DNA from: Phytophthora sp. 'mugwort'
Taxonomy: Eukaryota; Oomycota; Peronosporomycetes; Peronosporales; Peronosporaceae
Reading direction: 5' to 3'
Assembly (NCBI GenBank): GCA_033558025.1
Contig: JAUCEF010000007.1
Coordinates: 9,176,001-9,240,000 of the forward strand
Length of the DNA stretch: 64,000 nt
Shown here: positions 52,295 through 63,559 of the stretch, one piece after another
Numbering within the stretch: position 1 is the first letter of the stretch
How the letters are laid out: every line of letters starts with the position of its first letter
The notes under the pieces: generated by a model
Databases searched by the model: none
The model's input: only the letters and a program-made list of their open reading frames with translations
What the model was told of the DNA's origin: nothing
Made by a program: the position numbers and the translations under genes

Positions 52295-53240
52295 ATGTCT
52301 TTGCTCGGCCCTGAGGGAATAACGCATCTTGCTTCGCAAGGACCGGACGCGGTGAACGCGCCTCTGGAGGCGTTCTCAAGTTACGAGAATGCTCTGTTGG
52401 AGCACCTCCAACAGAGGATGTCGGCGTCTGCACCGACGTCGACGACATCGCAGGATGGGGCCTCCCGGCCTAAACCGCTCATCGTGAGCGTCAAGGCTTT
52501 CGAAAGAAGAAAGGAGGGGGAGAGCCTCATGTTGTGGATCCGTGAGATCGAAATGGCGATGGGATCGCCCATGCTCCGTACTGAGCAACAGCGCGTGGCG
52601 CTAGCGATCTCGAGGCTCGGTGGCCGAGCACGAGAATGGCCCTCACGTGCCGAACGTCGGTGGACGCGGCCTTCCCGAGCTGGTAAGAGCTGAAACTCCA
52701 GCTTTCGCAAGTGTTTGTTCCGCCTAATCAGGCGTATCGCGTGAGGTCACGCTTTTTGAGTACCCGCCAGGGTAAGAGGGGCTTGGTGATCTTCGTCCAG
52801 GAGTTGCGAACTCTGATCGCCGGTATGACGGCCGATCCTCTGCCAGAGGCAGTGACTGTGACAGTCTTTATGGAGGTCCTCCGCACTGTCGTGGCCAGAC
52901 GGAAGTCTTCCGCACTCACCCTTCCGCTTTGAAAGAGGCCGTGAGAGTGACGTTGAACGCCGAGTTCAACTTCAAGTCGTCTCGACTTGGCTGGGGAGTT
53001 CAAACGCTACTCCGTCCGACGGACCGGTCCCTATGGACCTTAGCTACGCTGAAGATGAGGAAGCTGAGCTTCACGCTGCCGAGCAGCGTATGGGTGTTCG
53101 TCAGTGCTTCATCTGCCGAAGCACCACCCATTTGAGGGCAACCTGCCCGTCACGCAGGTCGCGTCAAGCTCCTACGAGCCTTCGCTCTGCATCGAGCCAA
53201 GCCATCGGCTCGTCGCGGGGAAACGGCGATACTCAGTAGA
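52295..53240 (+). pseudogene. Gypsy A gag
   Basis: Starts with [20 protein letters not shown] at 52295. The capsid part carries [14 protein letters not shown] and [17 protein letters not shown]. After two frame changes come SRFLSTRQGKRGLVIFVQEL and a nucleocapsid knuckle CFICRSTTHLRATC near 53.11 kb with all CCHC residues. It would form the particle and bind element RNA. The frames are broken near 52.69 and 52.93 kb. Confidence 0.75.
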
Positions 53241-53329
53241 CACGGGGCGTACTGCTGGGGAAGAACTGAGTTCTGTTGAGCCGCGTGGAGGTGAAGGGCA
53301 ACAGGGTCCAGCCCCAGAGAGAACTGTAC

Positions 53330-53960
53330 TCTCTCATACGGAACGTGTATGCAAGCCGGGCTTGCTCGTCGTTGAGGCGACGGTGAAGGGCTTTGAAAGC
53401 CATGGATCATATTGATATTCCGGACCGTCGGGCAACTACGCTCGACGCTCCACGTTAGAAGGAAGTCAGCAATATGCTGAGGCGCTTAGGGAACGCAGGA
53501 GTGACATCATCGCGGCTCGTCTAGCGACGGGGACCCGTGTCACGGTGCCCAAGGTTCCTGTGAATTTTCTCGACTTCGATAGCGTGGAACGCTGTCTGGT
53601 CCTGGACCTGGATTCGAGGTACGACCTCATCCTGGGAATGACATGGCTGGAACGGCATGAACCATGGATTGATTGGAGGTCGAAGACCTTGGGCGCAATG
53701 CGCGTTACTCCTAATGGAGTTTTGGTGAGTCATAAACCCACCGCTGCTAGGAAGCAAAAGCGCTTTTGGCGTGGGCACTGGACCGAGTCGGTCAACATGC
53801 TGGACATCAGAGTATCCGAACTTATAGACACTGAAGGTGTCGAGGACAAGAGCCCCGAGCAGAGCTCGTGGGCTGTGATAGGAGCGGCAGGAAACCCGCT
53901 GGGTGACACAGGTGACATGTCTCACGACAACGACACTCGTAAAGATGACGGTGTATCGTT
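53330..53960 (+). pseudogene. Gypsy A aspartic protease
   Basis: GLLVVEATVKGFESHGSY runs into a stop where relatives have the LIDSGAS active site; the next residues YSGPSGNYARRS show the remains. It then continues from 53545 as VPVNFLDFDSVERCLVLDLD and SRYDLILGMTWLERHEPWID. Catalytic residues are damaged. Confidence 0.65.
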
Positions 53961-54689
53961 ATACGCCGTGTGTGGCGTGGCCGGCAGTATGCCGGGGCAT
54001 CATGGCCGCGGGCCTCAGGATGCGAGTGGAGCGGCAGGCAATCCTCTGGGTGACCGACGTCATGGTGACATTGGTCACGACAGTGACACTCATCACGACG
54101 ACGAGTTGTCGCTATGCCATGGTAGTGTGGCGGGCCTTGGGCCGGGCCATTAAGGCCGAGGGCCCACTGATGGAGGTGACGTGGCACGGATTCCACGGGG
54201 TGGAGACTGCGAGCGTCGCAGCTCTGCGACGGTTGTCGGTCAAGACATAACAGTCTCGGGTGAAACGCACACGGTCAAGCACCTGGAGACGCAGCTGATG
54301 TGACTGTTAGGACCTCTTCGAGGCAAACAGTCTCAGCGGGGAGAAGGCTATGACGCCAAGCGTCAGCCATGAGACGCAGGGCGTCTGATGCGTCCAGCAT
54401 GACGAGTGAAGAGACTCCTGGTGATAGCGAGCAGCTATATACACTCGTCAATGGAGTGACAGGGGAAGTCGATGGCGACATCAGTCTAGAAACTATGCCC
54501 ACTGGGGACGCAATGTTGGAGCTGGACGAGATGTCAATGGCCGAGTTCGGCGACGCATTGAAGGCCGGCGAGTTAGCCGAGTTGGTCATTCTACGACCTG
54601 AAGAGGAGTTAAACTCGTCGTGTTTTGATAAAGCAGTCCTTGGAGACACTAAGAAGACGCTGAATGCGCGGGCAGGATCCTCGATCCTC

Positions 54690-55560
54690 AAGGATCCCTC
54701 GGATCCGGACTACCCTTTGGTGAAGGAATATCAAGACGTGGTCTCAAAGGACGCCAACGAGGCTACTTCCGGATCGAGGTGTACGTCATGAGAATGACCT
54801 GGTTCCTGGAACCAAATACTGCGTGACAAGGCAGTGCCTTTGTTACGAGAACAGTGTGACGTCATTGACGCGTTCTTCCGTGCTAAGCACGAGGCAGATA
54901 TGGTGCGCGAGAGCAAGTCTCCGCACTCAACGCCTACGTTCTGTGTCAGAAAGCTGAATGGCAAGTGGCGAATCGTTCATACTTTCCATAAGCTCAACGG
55001 GGCCATCATTCCGACGCCTATTTCTAGGAAGGACGTTCTCCAGAACAACATGGCGGGGTGTACGGTGTACAGCGCCCTCGACTTGGTCGATGGATACTAT
55101 CAATTGCTCATGCGGGCAAACGATATTCCGCTTACGGCGGTCAGCACTCCGAGCGGTATGCTCTGGGAGTGGTTAGTAATCCCCCAAGGGCTGTCAAATG
55201 CGCCTGCGACGTTCAATCGTCTTATGGCGCAACTGTTCAGGCCCCATAGGGCGTATGCTCAGACATACTTCGTCGATATATTCGTCCATAGTCGTGCGGA
55301 GCACGGAAAACTGAAGTGGAGAACCACATTGAGTACCTGCGAGCAGTGCTCGAGCGCATGCGCACACACAAGTTGTATGCCGGCATGACACGTGTGTCTT
55401 CGGCGCTGAAGCGATCCCCTTTCTGGGATGCTTCATTGGGAAGCGCAGCCTTCGAGCGGATCTCGTTAAGGTCAAGGCGATTGTAGACTGGTCGGTTCCA
55501 AAGAACCAGATAGACTTGCGGAAGTGGCTTGGCCTGGCCAAATACTTGCACAAGTACAGC
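54690..55560 (+). pseudogene. Gypsy A reverse transcriptase, catalytic box mutated
   Basis: The long open part 54834-55388 carries PTFCVRKLNGKWRIVHTFHK, YSALDLVDGYYQLLM, GLSNAPATFNRLMAQLF and QTYFVDIFVHSR. The YFDD box has become YFVD, losing the first catalytic Asp of the pair, so the enzyme would be inactive even if the later frameshifts were absent. The connection region continues with KWLGLAKYLHKYSKSYAEVA to about 55.6 kb. Confidence 0.8.
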
Positions 55561-55599
55561 AAGAGCTATGCTGAGGTGGCAAGGCCACTATCCAATCTC

Positions 55600-56280
55600 C
55601 TTAAGAAGGATGTGAACTGGTGTTGGGACACCGGACATCAAGCGGCTTTTGAACCCATTAAGGAGAGTCTTCTTCAGGCCACGATCCTGGCCCTGCCAGA
55701 CCCCGATCGTCCTTTCAGTGTCGTCTGTGACGCGTCGGACTTTGCCATCGGCAGTCTTTGTTGCAAGCAGACGCTGAAGGGCGTGAGCGAGTGATCGCGT
55801 TTGAATCTCGCCAGCTTAAGGTTGCTGAGAAGAACTATCCAGTTCATGACAAAGAGCTACTTGCGATGAAGTATGCGCTCGTCAAATTCATGGTTCACCT
55901 GCTCGGCTCCAAGCCGTTTGTGATCTACACTATCATGCATTGCTACGCACTGCGATGCAGTCGCCTCATCTATCTCAGAGAATGGCCCGTTGGCTCTCCT
56001 TCTTTGCGGAGTACAACTTCGATGTGAAGTACAAGCCTGGCAGGCAGAACGTCTTGGCCGATGCGTTATCACGCAGACCAGACTATGCGATCGCTCATTT
56101 CACGACGGTGACTTCGGCTGTGACAGACTTGATCCGCGCTGCGTACGCGCGTGACGAGTCCTGCGTAGCTCTGCTACATGCGCTAGGAAGCGCGGAGTTT
56201 GCTAACTCAGACATTCAACTGTCAGCGCGGTTGCGCGCGAGGCTGCATCGATACACGCTCGATGATGGCCTATTGTACTG
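55600..56280 (+). pseudogene. Gypsy A RNase H domain
   Basis: PDPDRPFSVVCDASDFAIGS holds the first acidic residues. ERVIAFESRQLKVAEKNYPV and HDKELLAMKYALVKFMVHLL follow with the Glu and a further Asp. After a frameshift near 55.94 kb, the tail YKPGRQNVLADALSRRPDYA ends the domain and RLHRYTLDDGLLY runs toward the integrase, ending in a stop at 56281. Confidence 0.75.
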
Positions 56281-56342
56281 AGGTACTGGTCCAGAAGGCA
56301 CCCCACGAGTCGTGGTTCCTCACGAGGAGGATCTCAAGTATA

Positions 56343-56895
56343 TATCCTCTATAAGGCACATTGTAAGGATGTGGTTTGCAATTACGACACCTTTTACATC
56401 GGTTGCGTATGGGTAAAACCTTTGGTCCCGACACAATCGATATACGCACAGTCTGGTGCAGACGTAAAGTTTCTATCGTCCAAGGCAAAGGTCACGGGTT
56501 CGAGTCCCATCGATAACACATTTTATTTTGAATAGTTTGCATAAATTGCACATAAGGAGGCGCCGCGCGACACCACGACATCTTCCAAGGATCACGTATG
56601 TGAACTACACTCATGGTACACGCAATCATTATCATGATGACGAAACCAGAGAATGTCCCAGAGTCTCCAGCCAATCCGATAGTCAATAGAGTGTGACGTG
56701 TAGGTTTGCATGTGATGTAGAGGAATGGTTGGTCACCGTGCGGAGAATATCCAGCGTGGCACAAAGGACACACAAGAGCCTCAATGGCGGCTTAGATATA
56801 GCGCTAGCGAACTAAGGACCGCCCAAAATGAATCACTTCCAAATTTCCTTCCTACTCGACAACTCCTTCTCCTTCTCCTCCGCCCCACATCATTA
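56343..56895 (+). mobile_element. Insertion of about 550 bp in Gypsy A, carrying a tRNA-like sequence
   Basis: The Gypsy frame reads VVPHEEDLKY up to about 56342 and resumes with HDTPLGSHLSREKTY at about 56896, so the intervening sequence is foreign. It holds an 80-nt tRNA-like segment (56436-56515), followed by about 300 bp with no coding signal and a CT-rich stretch at 56859-56889. A tRNA-derived SINE is the most likely explanation. The exact borders and any target duplication are not certain. Confidence 0.45.
56436..56515 (+). ncRNA. tRNA-like sequence (probable SINE head or tRNA pseudogene)
   Basis: GGGTTCGAGTCCC at 56496-56508 is a perfect T-arm/B-box core, and CGCACAGTCTGGT at about 56446 resembles an A-box and could form a GCAC/GTGC stem. 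The outer ATCGAT at 56436 can pair with ATCGAT at 56509. The anticodon arm is poor and the D-loop too short for a normal tRNA, so I do not call it functional. Pol III transcription is conceivable from the two boxes. Confidence 0.45.
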
Positions 56896-57620
56896 CACAC
56901 ATGATACCCCACTTGGCAGTCATCTCAGTCGAGAAAAGACCTACAGCTCGGTTAGCTCCCTCTACTGGTGTCCGAAACTTTACAAGTGGGTCAGTACGTA
57001 TGTACGCACGTGTGAGACGTGTCAACGGGTTAAACCCTCGCCACACTCGGCTACGCCGTTGACCAGCTTGCCTGTACCCATGAGATGTTGGCAATCCATG
57101 AGTATGGACTTCGTGTTCGGCCTGCCACGGGATGCGGCAGAAAACACGGGCATCGTGGTCTTTGTCGACCAATTGAGCAAGATGGCTCATTTAGCGACGG
57201 TGCTGGACTCCATAGATGGAGAAGGAACAGCCACGCTGTTCATGGATCGTGTCTTTCGACAGCATGGTCTGCAAGAGGCAATTGGCTCGTATCGAGACCC
57301 CCGTTGCACGGTTAATTTTGGACGTCGGTCTTTCAGGTGCTCGGCGTTCGGCTCGACATGTCCAGAGCGGACCATCCGCAGACCGATGGTCAGACGGAAC
57401 GCGTGAATCGCGTTGTCGAAGACATGCTTCGGAGTGTCTATGGGGACAGACCCAAGCAACGGAGCGCCAGGATCCCACTCGTTGAGTTTGCATTGAACAA
57501 TGCGGTGCATGCCTCCACAGGCCTCACCACGTTCTACGTGATCGGTCCCACACACCTCGCGTCCCGCTGGCGCCACCACTCCATGGTTCTGGGCTTAGTG
57601 GGGGAGGGATAGCCGATGAG
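56896..57620 (+). pseudogene. Gypsy A integrase
   Basis: The zinc-binding start SHLSREKTYSSVSSLYWCPK runs through CETCQRVKPSP. The core has SMSMDFVFGLPRD (first Asp) and VFVDQLSKMAHLATV, then HGLQEAIGSYRDPR where the second Asp region has drifted (SDRDPR to SYRDPR). After a frame change, ADHPQTDGQTERVNRVVEDM carries the Glu and FALNNAVHASTGLTTFYV closes the core. Confidence 0.75.
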
Positions 57621-57819
57621 CTAGCTGATATCAGCCCAGCTGCAGTTCGCAGGCAAGTTGACACGTTCGTGTCTACGCGTTTAAGGTGTCTTACGACAAG
57701 TACGCGATGCGATGGCTGAAAGCCAAGATGTTCAGAAGGAACAGGCTGATGCAAAGGCAGAAGCAACATTGAAGTGTATAAGGTCGGTATCAAAGTTGAT
57801 TAAACACTAAACACCTACC

Positions 57820-58620
57820 TACACATGCAGTGTCTGCGGTCTTTAAGACGAAGTTGCGCTCGCGCTTCATTGTACCTTTTAAGGTCGTGGCCAGGAAGGG
57901 CCTTGCGTACACGCTCAATCTTCGGAAGAAGATGCGTACACACACCATCTTTTACGTAGGCTTCCTTAAGCTATATCGAGAGCCGGCTCGGGTGGGCGCG
58001 GAGGGTTTGGCGCCACAGCCGGTGGCTGGCCAAAGCGCTGGCGGCGCACGAGGAGGTCCAACTGATCACGTAGCTCAACGAGCGAACGGTCTAGCGCTTC
58101 GAAGCGACGCGCCAAGGGCTGCCCCAGGAGCTCCAGGCGGTTGGCAATCGAGACGGGAGACTGAAGCCGGTCGACCCGATGATGCACAGCATCGATCTCG
58201 TCGCGAGACGGTCACGGTGCCTCGTCGACTACTGCAGCGAGTCGAACAGGGTCTGCATCTGCCTCTCGACCGCTAGCAGATCACTGCGACTTGCAGTGCG
58301 AGGATCCAGCTGGTCATCAACCTCCGCCGCCATTGCACAATGAGCAGCGAGCTTCCCATTATCCTGTGGAGAACTTAGTGGCGCGGCGTCGTCGTCAGGG
58401 TCGTACGCAATATCTTGTGAAGTGGAGGGGTTATCATCACTTACAGAACGCCTGGGAGTACAAGGTTCCCCTCCGGCAAGATTGCCCTGACGTCGTGGAC
58501 GCTTTCGACCGACGCGATCAGCAGCGACCGAGCGTCGCTCGCCTGGCGCTTCCCGGCAATTTCCGCTGGAGGCCAAGGCCAGCAGCAAAACTATCGCTGT
58601 GGTCTTGGAGAGGGGCGGCC
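57820..58620 (+). pseudogene. Gypsy A C-terminal integrase module and chromodomain
   Basis: KTKLRSRFIVPFKVVARKGL at 57843 is the GPY/F-type module. It is followed by TIFYVGFLKLYREPARVG, a variable linker, and the chromodomain RRQGRTQYLVKWRGYHHLQN with AWEYKVPLRQDCPDVVDAF near 58.4-58.5 kb. The module would target integration to chromatin. The linker is also open antisense with a helical translation. Confidence 0.7.
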
Positions 58621-58729
58621 TCACGAGCGTGAGAGCCGCTAGCTGTGACAGCGGAAGCACCGAGTGCCAGAGAGCCCTGTGGGCAAAGTCGGTAGGCAGG
58701 AGTACCTGGCGCTTCGCCTTCAGTTTCAC
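57966..58729 (-). CDS. Antisense ORFs over the linker and chromodomain of Gypsy A
   Basis: Two minus-strand frames (58729-58229 and 58187-57966) encode a basic, then acidic, then helical sequence ending in heptad-like RRFEALDRSLVELRDQLDLL. A comparable antisense helix (SLEEHVGWIRDLHDRVRRLE) lies over the same linker in Gypsy C near 23.2-23.3 kb. They may be the distal part of the antisense frame that starts near the 3' LTR, or chance frames opposite the linker. Confidence 0.25.
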
Positions 58730-59037
58730 GAACTCGAAACGGAGGCTACGTTCGACTTAAACATCAGTTTCACTGAAACTAGCCTGAAGGCCATCAAAAA
58801 AAGAGAGCTCGCGTGCTCCTTCAACCTAACTTTGGAATTGACCCTCGTCTTCCGAAGACGTCTCTCCTGATAGGAGCACGACTGGATAGGTCCGCATCGG
58901 TGGAACCGAGCCGTGCCGAGCTTGCACTTGCAGGCGCTCACGATACTTGTGCTGAGGAATCACTTAAGGTGCCAAGTATCTCTTTCCGAGAGACCCTCGC
59001 GCGGCGAGCTCGTCGGGTGTTGCGGCCACCGGCCCAA

Positions 59038-59786
59038 TCACATACATGTTAAGCAACTCCGGTGCTGCTCGGCGAGCCACTTCGCTGGATCGCGAGGCTC
59101 AAAGCCGTAGTCACGACGGGACGGGGTAAGCAATGGCCGAGCCATAGGCCGCCTCGAACAGAGGAGCTGCGCATCAGCCGCGAGCTGTTGCTCCTGGGCT
59201 TCGTCCAAAGGATTGGTGACGACACCAGATCCCATGGAAGCATCTTCTGTCCCCCGCGAAGGTAGCGGAGCTGCATTGCGAAGGACTCTTGGTGTCGAGA
59301 GCTCGAAAGGATTCGGAGCGCGCTGTCGGCATCGCGGTCTCGGCGAGAGAACAGAGCTACTACCCGTCACGGACTCGGTGTAGTCGACCTCCTCTTCACC
59401 TTTCTCAAGGTCGTCAAAAGGGTGTCTCGCGGGCAACGCGCACGGGGGGCACTGTTTCCAACGGATTCGCCGCCTCCACTCAAGGTCTTTTGACCGTATC
59501 GGCGCTTGTGCGCTGAGTGATACTCTCGCACCGAGAGCCGCGAGGGTGTGGGTGGCGCACGGTCAGAGACCTCTCCCGTACGGGATGACGAGGATAGCGA
59601 AGGTGTCGCAGACACAGAGGGGCGTAGCCCGCGGCGAGAGCTGTTGTCGCGAAGCGAACGTGGGAGGTCAAAAGACCAATTGGCTGTGGACATCTGGGTG
59701 CGAACACTCGATGCGGAACGGACTGTGAAACGCTCTTGGAGCGGAAGGTTCCTGGCCTTTTGAGATTGATTCAATCGGACCCTCAT
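59038..59786 (-). CDS. Antisense ORFs in the 3' region of Gypsy A
   Basis: Two overlapping minus-strand frames, 139 aa from ATG 59786 and 132 aa from 59436, are Ser/Thr/Arg-rich at first, then acidic and helical (NPLDEAQEQQLAADAQLL). The first ATG lies 35 bp from the 3' LTR, the same distance as in Gypsy C. One frameshift near 59.40 kb would link them. No sense-strand frame of comparable quality exists here. No domain recognised. Confidence 0.4.
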
Positions 59787-59805
59787 GGATACGTTGTGTC
59801 CACGG

Positions 59806-59820
59806 TTGAGATGGGGAGAG
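59806..59820 (+). promoter_or_regulatory. Polypurine tract of Gypsy A
   Basis: A purine run (gagatggggagag) ends exactly at the 3' LTR start, the usual plus-strand primer. Confidence 0.6.
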
Positions 59821-60218
59821 TGTAACGGGGTTACACGAATGTAACACGACTGTAGCCGTGCTACGTGTCACCTTGCAGAAAGTGGTACTTGATACCACTT
59901 GTATTAACGGGATTTCAGTACGTGGCCACAGGGCCACTCGATATGCATTGACTAGTTTAGAACTATGGTAGATAGTTAGAGTCATACATTTACACCACAG
60001 GCGGCTTTGCCGCAGATAAGCAAACAGATAACAGTCCCGTTTTAGCATCAAAGAGAGTATGGTCTAGGGTTTAGGAATACTGACTCTTTGAGTCTCTAGT
60101 GGTATAACTAGAGGGATCTAAGTCTCTGCGGAGACCTTTGGGGTTAGGATAACCACAGCTAATGCTCGGGGAGTCATACGTCTTCCCCTGACGCACTGCG
60201 GTACGCAGCCCCACTGCA
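59821..60218 (+). repeat. 3' LTR of Gypsy A
   Basis: 398 bp, same start and end as the 5' LTR with scattered differences. Confidence 0.85.
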
Positions 60219-60270
60219 ATTTCCCTCTCCCTCTCCCCCCCAAAAAACCAAAATCGACACGCGTTCAAGC

Positions 60271-61500
60271 ATGGATCTGTACAGCGACGGTGACTCGGAT
60301 GGGGGGCTCACGTATTACAAAGACATCGACTCGACGAAGGTATGTTTATCTGGAGTGATAGTGACTTGGATGAAGAAATGAATATTGGAGGTCTTTTCAC
60401 CTGCTTCGTCGGAGCGTATTCCGCGCTTAACGTCCTGTAGATCTTTCACGCTCGCCCGCGAGTAATTGGAGAAACCGCGCATCAGACGCTGCAGCGCGAG
60501 AATATGTTTGGTCCAACATATCGCATTGACGAAGATCATGTAGCAGCTTTGCTATCTTTAAGCCCGAATCTTGGTGGTGTTGACGCGGTGATGTCGACGG
60601 AGAAAAATTGGAGCAGGCCCTTATTTTTGAAGAAGTTGCTTTATATGTACACGTACGCTGCGCTACTTCGATGGTAGTTCGTGCGTGGGTACTCGCGAAG
60701 TGGATTAAATCAGTGTGCCTTCGTTTATCGGTGTTTGAACGAGGGTGTTTCAGCAATTCTCAGCTGCTCGCAGTTGGAAATTCGACTACCAATTACAACG
60801 GCGACAGCGGCTGAATTCCAGAAACTGAGCTGGATGGCTGTATTGACTGCGTGGATGGAATGCTTGTAAGATTATGACACCTTCGCAATAGGATGTAGGC
60901 GATAGCGTTCAGGCTTACAACAGGGGATATTATTACCACGTGCGTTTAAATATTCAAGCTGTATATGATCGTTTATGACGCTTTATATACTTTACTTTCG
61001 CTGCTCCTGGTGGTTCGAGCGACCTGTGCGCCTTTGCGAGGGCGAAACTGGCCAGATATGCGGAAAGGTTCGATGACAATCGAAATTGAATTGGGAACGG
61101 AGCGTATATGCTTTCAGAGAATATGTCGACGTATTTAATGGGCTGGCAGGTTCGCCGAACCCACGACACCTTTTACTTCTATCTCAGCCAATTGAGGATC
61201 AAGATTGGACAAACGTTTCGGAGGTATAGCAACAAATGGAGATGTCTCAAATCGTCTCTTTAATTGAAGCCTAGGAACGCTAGTCGGGCATTGGTGGCCA
61301 TGGCAGGACTGCACAACATTTGTGTTGGTCTGCCGGCATTGTTTGGCGTGGCTGAGCGAATAAAAACTATGCAACTCCTTGGCAGAATCGGATGGATTAC
61401 TTACCAAGTAAACCCCTGAAACCCGAAGCATTCAGCACGGAAGTGGTGCCGGATTTGCGCAACAGGCTTGTGCATTTCGTTTAAATCGTGCCACTTAGCC
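60271..61500 (+). pseudogene. Second Harbinger-type transposase, plus strand, broken
   Basis: Begins MDLYSDGDSDGG at ATG 60271, echoing the Asp-rich start of the transposase at 10.1 kb. After frame changes: a WMAVLTAWMECL segment where GC.DGM.V is expected (first Asp lost), CAFARAKLARYAERFDD-like residues in a shifted frame near 61.04 kb, and DTFYFYLSQLRIKIGQTFRR near 61.18 kb, where the catalytic Glu position has drifted, then a C-terminal helix ending near 61.5 kb. More decayed than the first copy. No TIRs found. Confidence 0.55.
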
Positions 61501-61779
61501 ATCCCCACCGCGATCTCGTTTGCAGGTATAACTGTTGCGAGTAAGTGTACATACGTTCAGAAGGAATCTAATGGGAGCCACGTGCTTCCGAGGTTGGGTG
61601 TGCCGAACACGGGACAGTTGTACTGTGCTAGCGTCTTCACTGGTTCGCGTTAAGCTAAGTTAGCTTTGGTGGGCAAAGCTTGCGACGGCGTCATGGTGAC
61701 TACAGCGGTGTTGTCGGCGTCATAAGTGCTGTTCAATGTATTGGAGCATATACCCATATGTGAGGAAAGTTTACTTAAA

Positions 61780-62030
61780 GTGCGTCAGCCAAACGCCGCT
61801 TTTTTTTGCTTCCACAATAGCGATTCCACGATTGAATCCGAAGTTGGGATTATTGGAAACGGCCAAATAGATTTCGGCCAGGACCCGTGATCCTCGAGCT
61901 AGCGCCTGCTCTCGTCCATCCCCAGCTGACCAGCTCGTTCTTTTTCAATGAAGAGTCCGGAGCGATGAATCAGGTGGGAGTTTATATACTGCGGAGAACC
62001 AGTGATATACATATCAGCACGCATAATCGG
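61780..62030 (-). pseudogene. Degraded copy of the small HTH-like gene and its upstream region
   Basis: Aligns with 51165-51360 over the start codon (ATG 61919), the coding part and the upstream tttata box. The reading is destroyed by indels after MDESRR. Downstream of the copied block an A/T run (61800-61807) interrupts the match. Confidence 0.6.
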
Positions 62031-62209
62031 ATTCAGTTGATCTCATTACCAGGCTGTGTGCAACCCGGAAGTTATGCTGTTGACAATAATAAACCCGAAG
62101 CACACGATAACGCGCACTGATACAGGTTGGACACGCCAAATGAGGATTTTTACTACCACTTAGTAAAAGGGTGTGTTTCTTGCCCTGACCTACAACCCAC
62201 GCGAACTAC

Positions 62210-63559
62210 GCTACATCTGCGTTAAGTCGTCGTCGTCATCGGGTCCCTCACTATCGGCTCGGTCGTCTAGCGACATTCGCTGGCGAAGACGTTGGCACTC
62301 CCGGTATCGTCCCTGAGAGAGGCGTCGCTTCTTCTGCTTCTCTCGACCGATAGTCACTAGCCTATTCTGGCGCTGGCGGTACTCCTCGCCGTTGCGTGCG
62401 AAGCGGGTAGAATCCGAAGTGGAAGTTCGTCAGCGCCGCGCAGGCCTGGACGATGTCGTCGTAGAGATCCCCCCACACCTGTACTTGTCGGCACAAATGC
62501 GCCAAAGCCCGCACAGTCTCCCAAACCAGTTCTCAACAATGATTCTATCGCTAGAAATGTCGGCATTTTACTGAACGATGGCAGCAGGTAGGTGGGTGCC
62601 CCTGGTTGGGTGGATACAGCGTACGTGTTGTTCGATGCCCTGGTACCCCTTGTCCGCCAAGACCGCCCACTTGCCGAGATACTCCCTGGCAAGGAGACCG
62701 GTGTCCCGCAGCGTGCGGTCGTCGTCCGACTTTTGGCGTGTGGCGTGGTGAAAGGCCTCGTTGCGCCTGAACATCGTGATGTCGGCAGTGTTGCCGCGAG
62801 AGTGCTCCGTGCAATTGATAGCAGAGCCACGAGGGCTTACCGACACTTCGACCTTGTAGCCATTCCGTTATGCTTGGCGCTGTAATAGGGGAGCGTTTCC
62901 GCAATGTTACCGGTGGGCCTGTTGGCCTGCTGAAACGTGAGATCCGTCGCATACAACGCGTACGGATGATGCTCGAACGTCCTGCCTGACGTGAGCAACA
63001 TCCGCATGTTCACCTCTGGGCCTTTTCGCTAAACCAGTCATCGTAGAGGCGCGGGGCAATAACTCGGATGAAAGTGGTGATGGTCTTGATGAAGGTAGGG
63101 GTCTTGACGTGAAAGATGCTGGACAACATCTCCCACGTCCCGCCGTTCTTCAGCACTAGAGCAACGTGAACATGACGTCTCTGTCCGTGAACTTGGAGCG
63201 ACGTCCTCGCCCGACGTTCCAGTACCGGGTAACGTGGCTGCCACAGACAACCAACGCGTGTTGATTTCGCGCGGCGTGAAATTCGTGAGGCGCAGGATGG
63301 CGTCAGCGCCCCCGTCCGTCACGAATCCATCAAAGATTGGGTGTTGCGGTGCTGAGCTCTCGTGTTCTTGGAGGACGCGTGGGTAGTCGGCGAGCTCTTG
63401 GCGGCGGCTGTTGTGGCGTTCTTGAAGCTCCAACAGCACGGACGGCAGATGTTGACGACAGGAGGCATGGGGCATCTTGATAGAGATGTGTTCGGAGGCG
63501 TGGTGGGTTACTTGGTGAGAGCTTGGCGTTTTCGGAAGTGAGCACCTGGATTGCCACAA
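62210..63559 (-). pseudogene. DDE_4-type transposase (Harbinger-related), frameshifted
   Basis: The N-terminal frame from 63559 includes FTPREINTRWLSV, then shifts through helical sequence (LKNGGTWEMLSSIFHVKTPT in a second frame near 63.1 kb). The nuclease part reads VSVSPRGSAINCTEHSRGNT with ADITMFRRN near 62.83-62.76 kb, WAVLADKGYQGIEQHV near 62.66 kb (second Asp) and a VENWFGRLCGLWRICADKYR block near 62.53 kb (Glu). It ends in an Asp-rich tail near 62.22 kb. Order and motifs fit DDE_4 nucleases. At least four frameshifts. Confidence 0.65.

Larger units (their letters stand above)
51782..60218 (+). mobile_element. Gypsy element A (chromovirus) with both LTRs
   Basis: 5' LTR 51782-52176, primer-like motif, gag, protease, RT, RNase H, integrase, chromodomain, antisense ORFs, purine tract and 3' LTR 59821-60218, in standard Ty3/Gypsy order. 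An insertion of about 550 bp with a tRNA-like sequence splits RNase H from integrase. Many frameshifts and stops mean it cannot move by itself. Bases flanking the two LTRs do not match, so the target duplication is lost or the termini are eroded. Confidence 0.85.

Noticed and set aside
56436..56515. Functional tRNA gene
   Set aside because: D-loop and anticodon arm are too poor despite the perfect T-arm, so it is annotated only as tRNA-like.
52295..60000. An active Gypsy A element
   Set aside because: YFDD is changed to YFVD, the protease active site is lost, and several frameshifts and an insertion are present.
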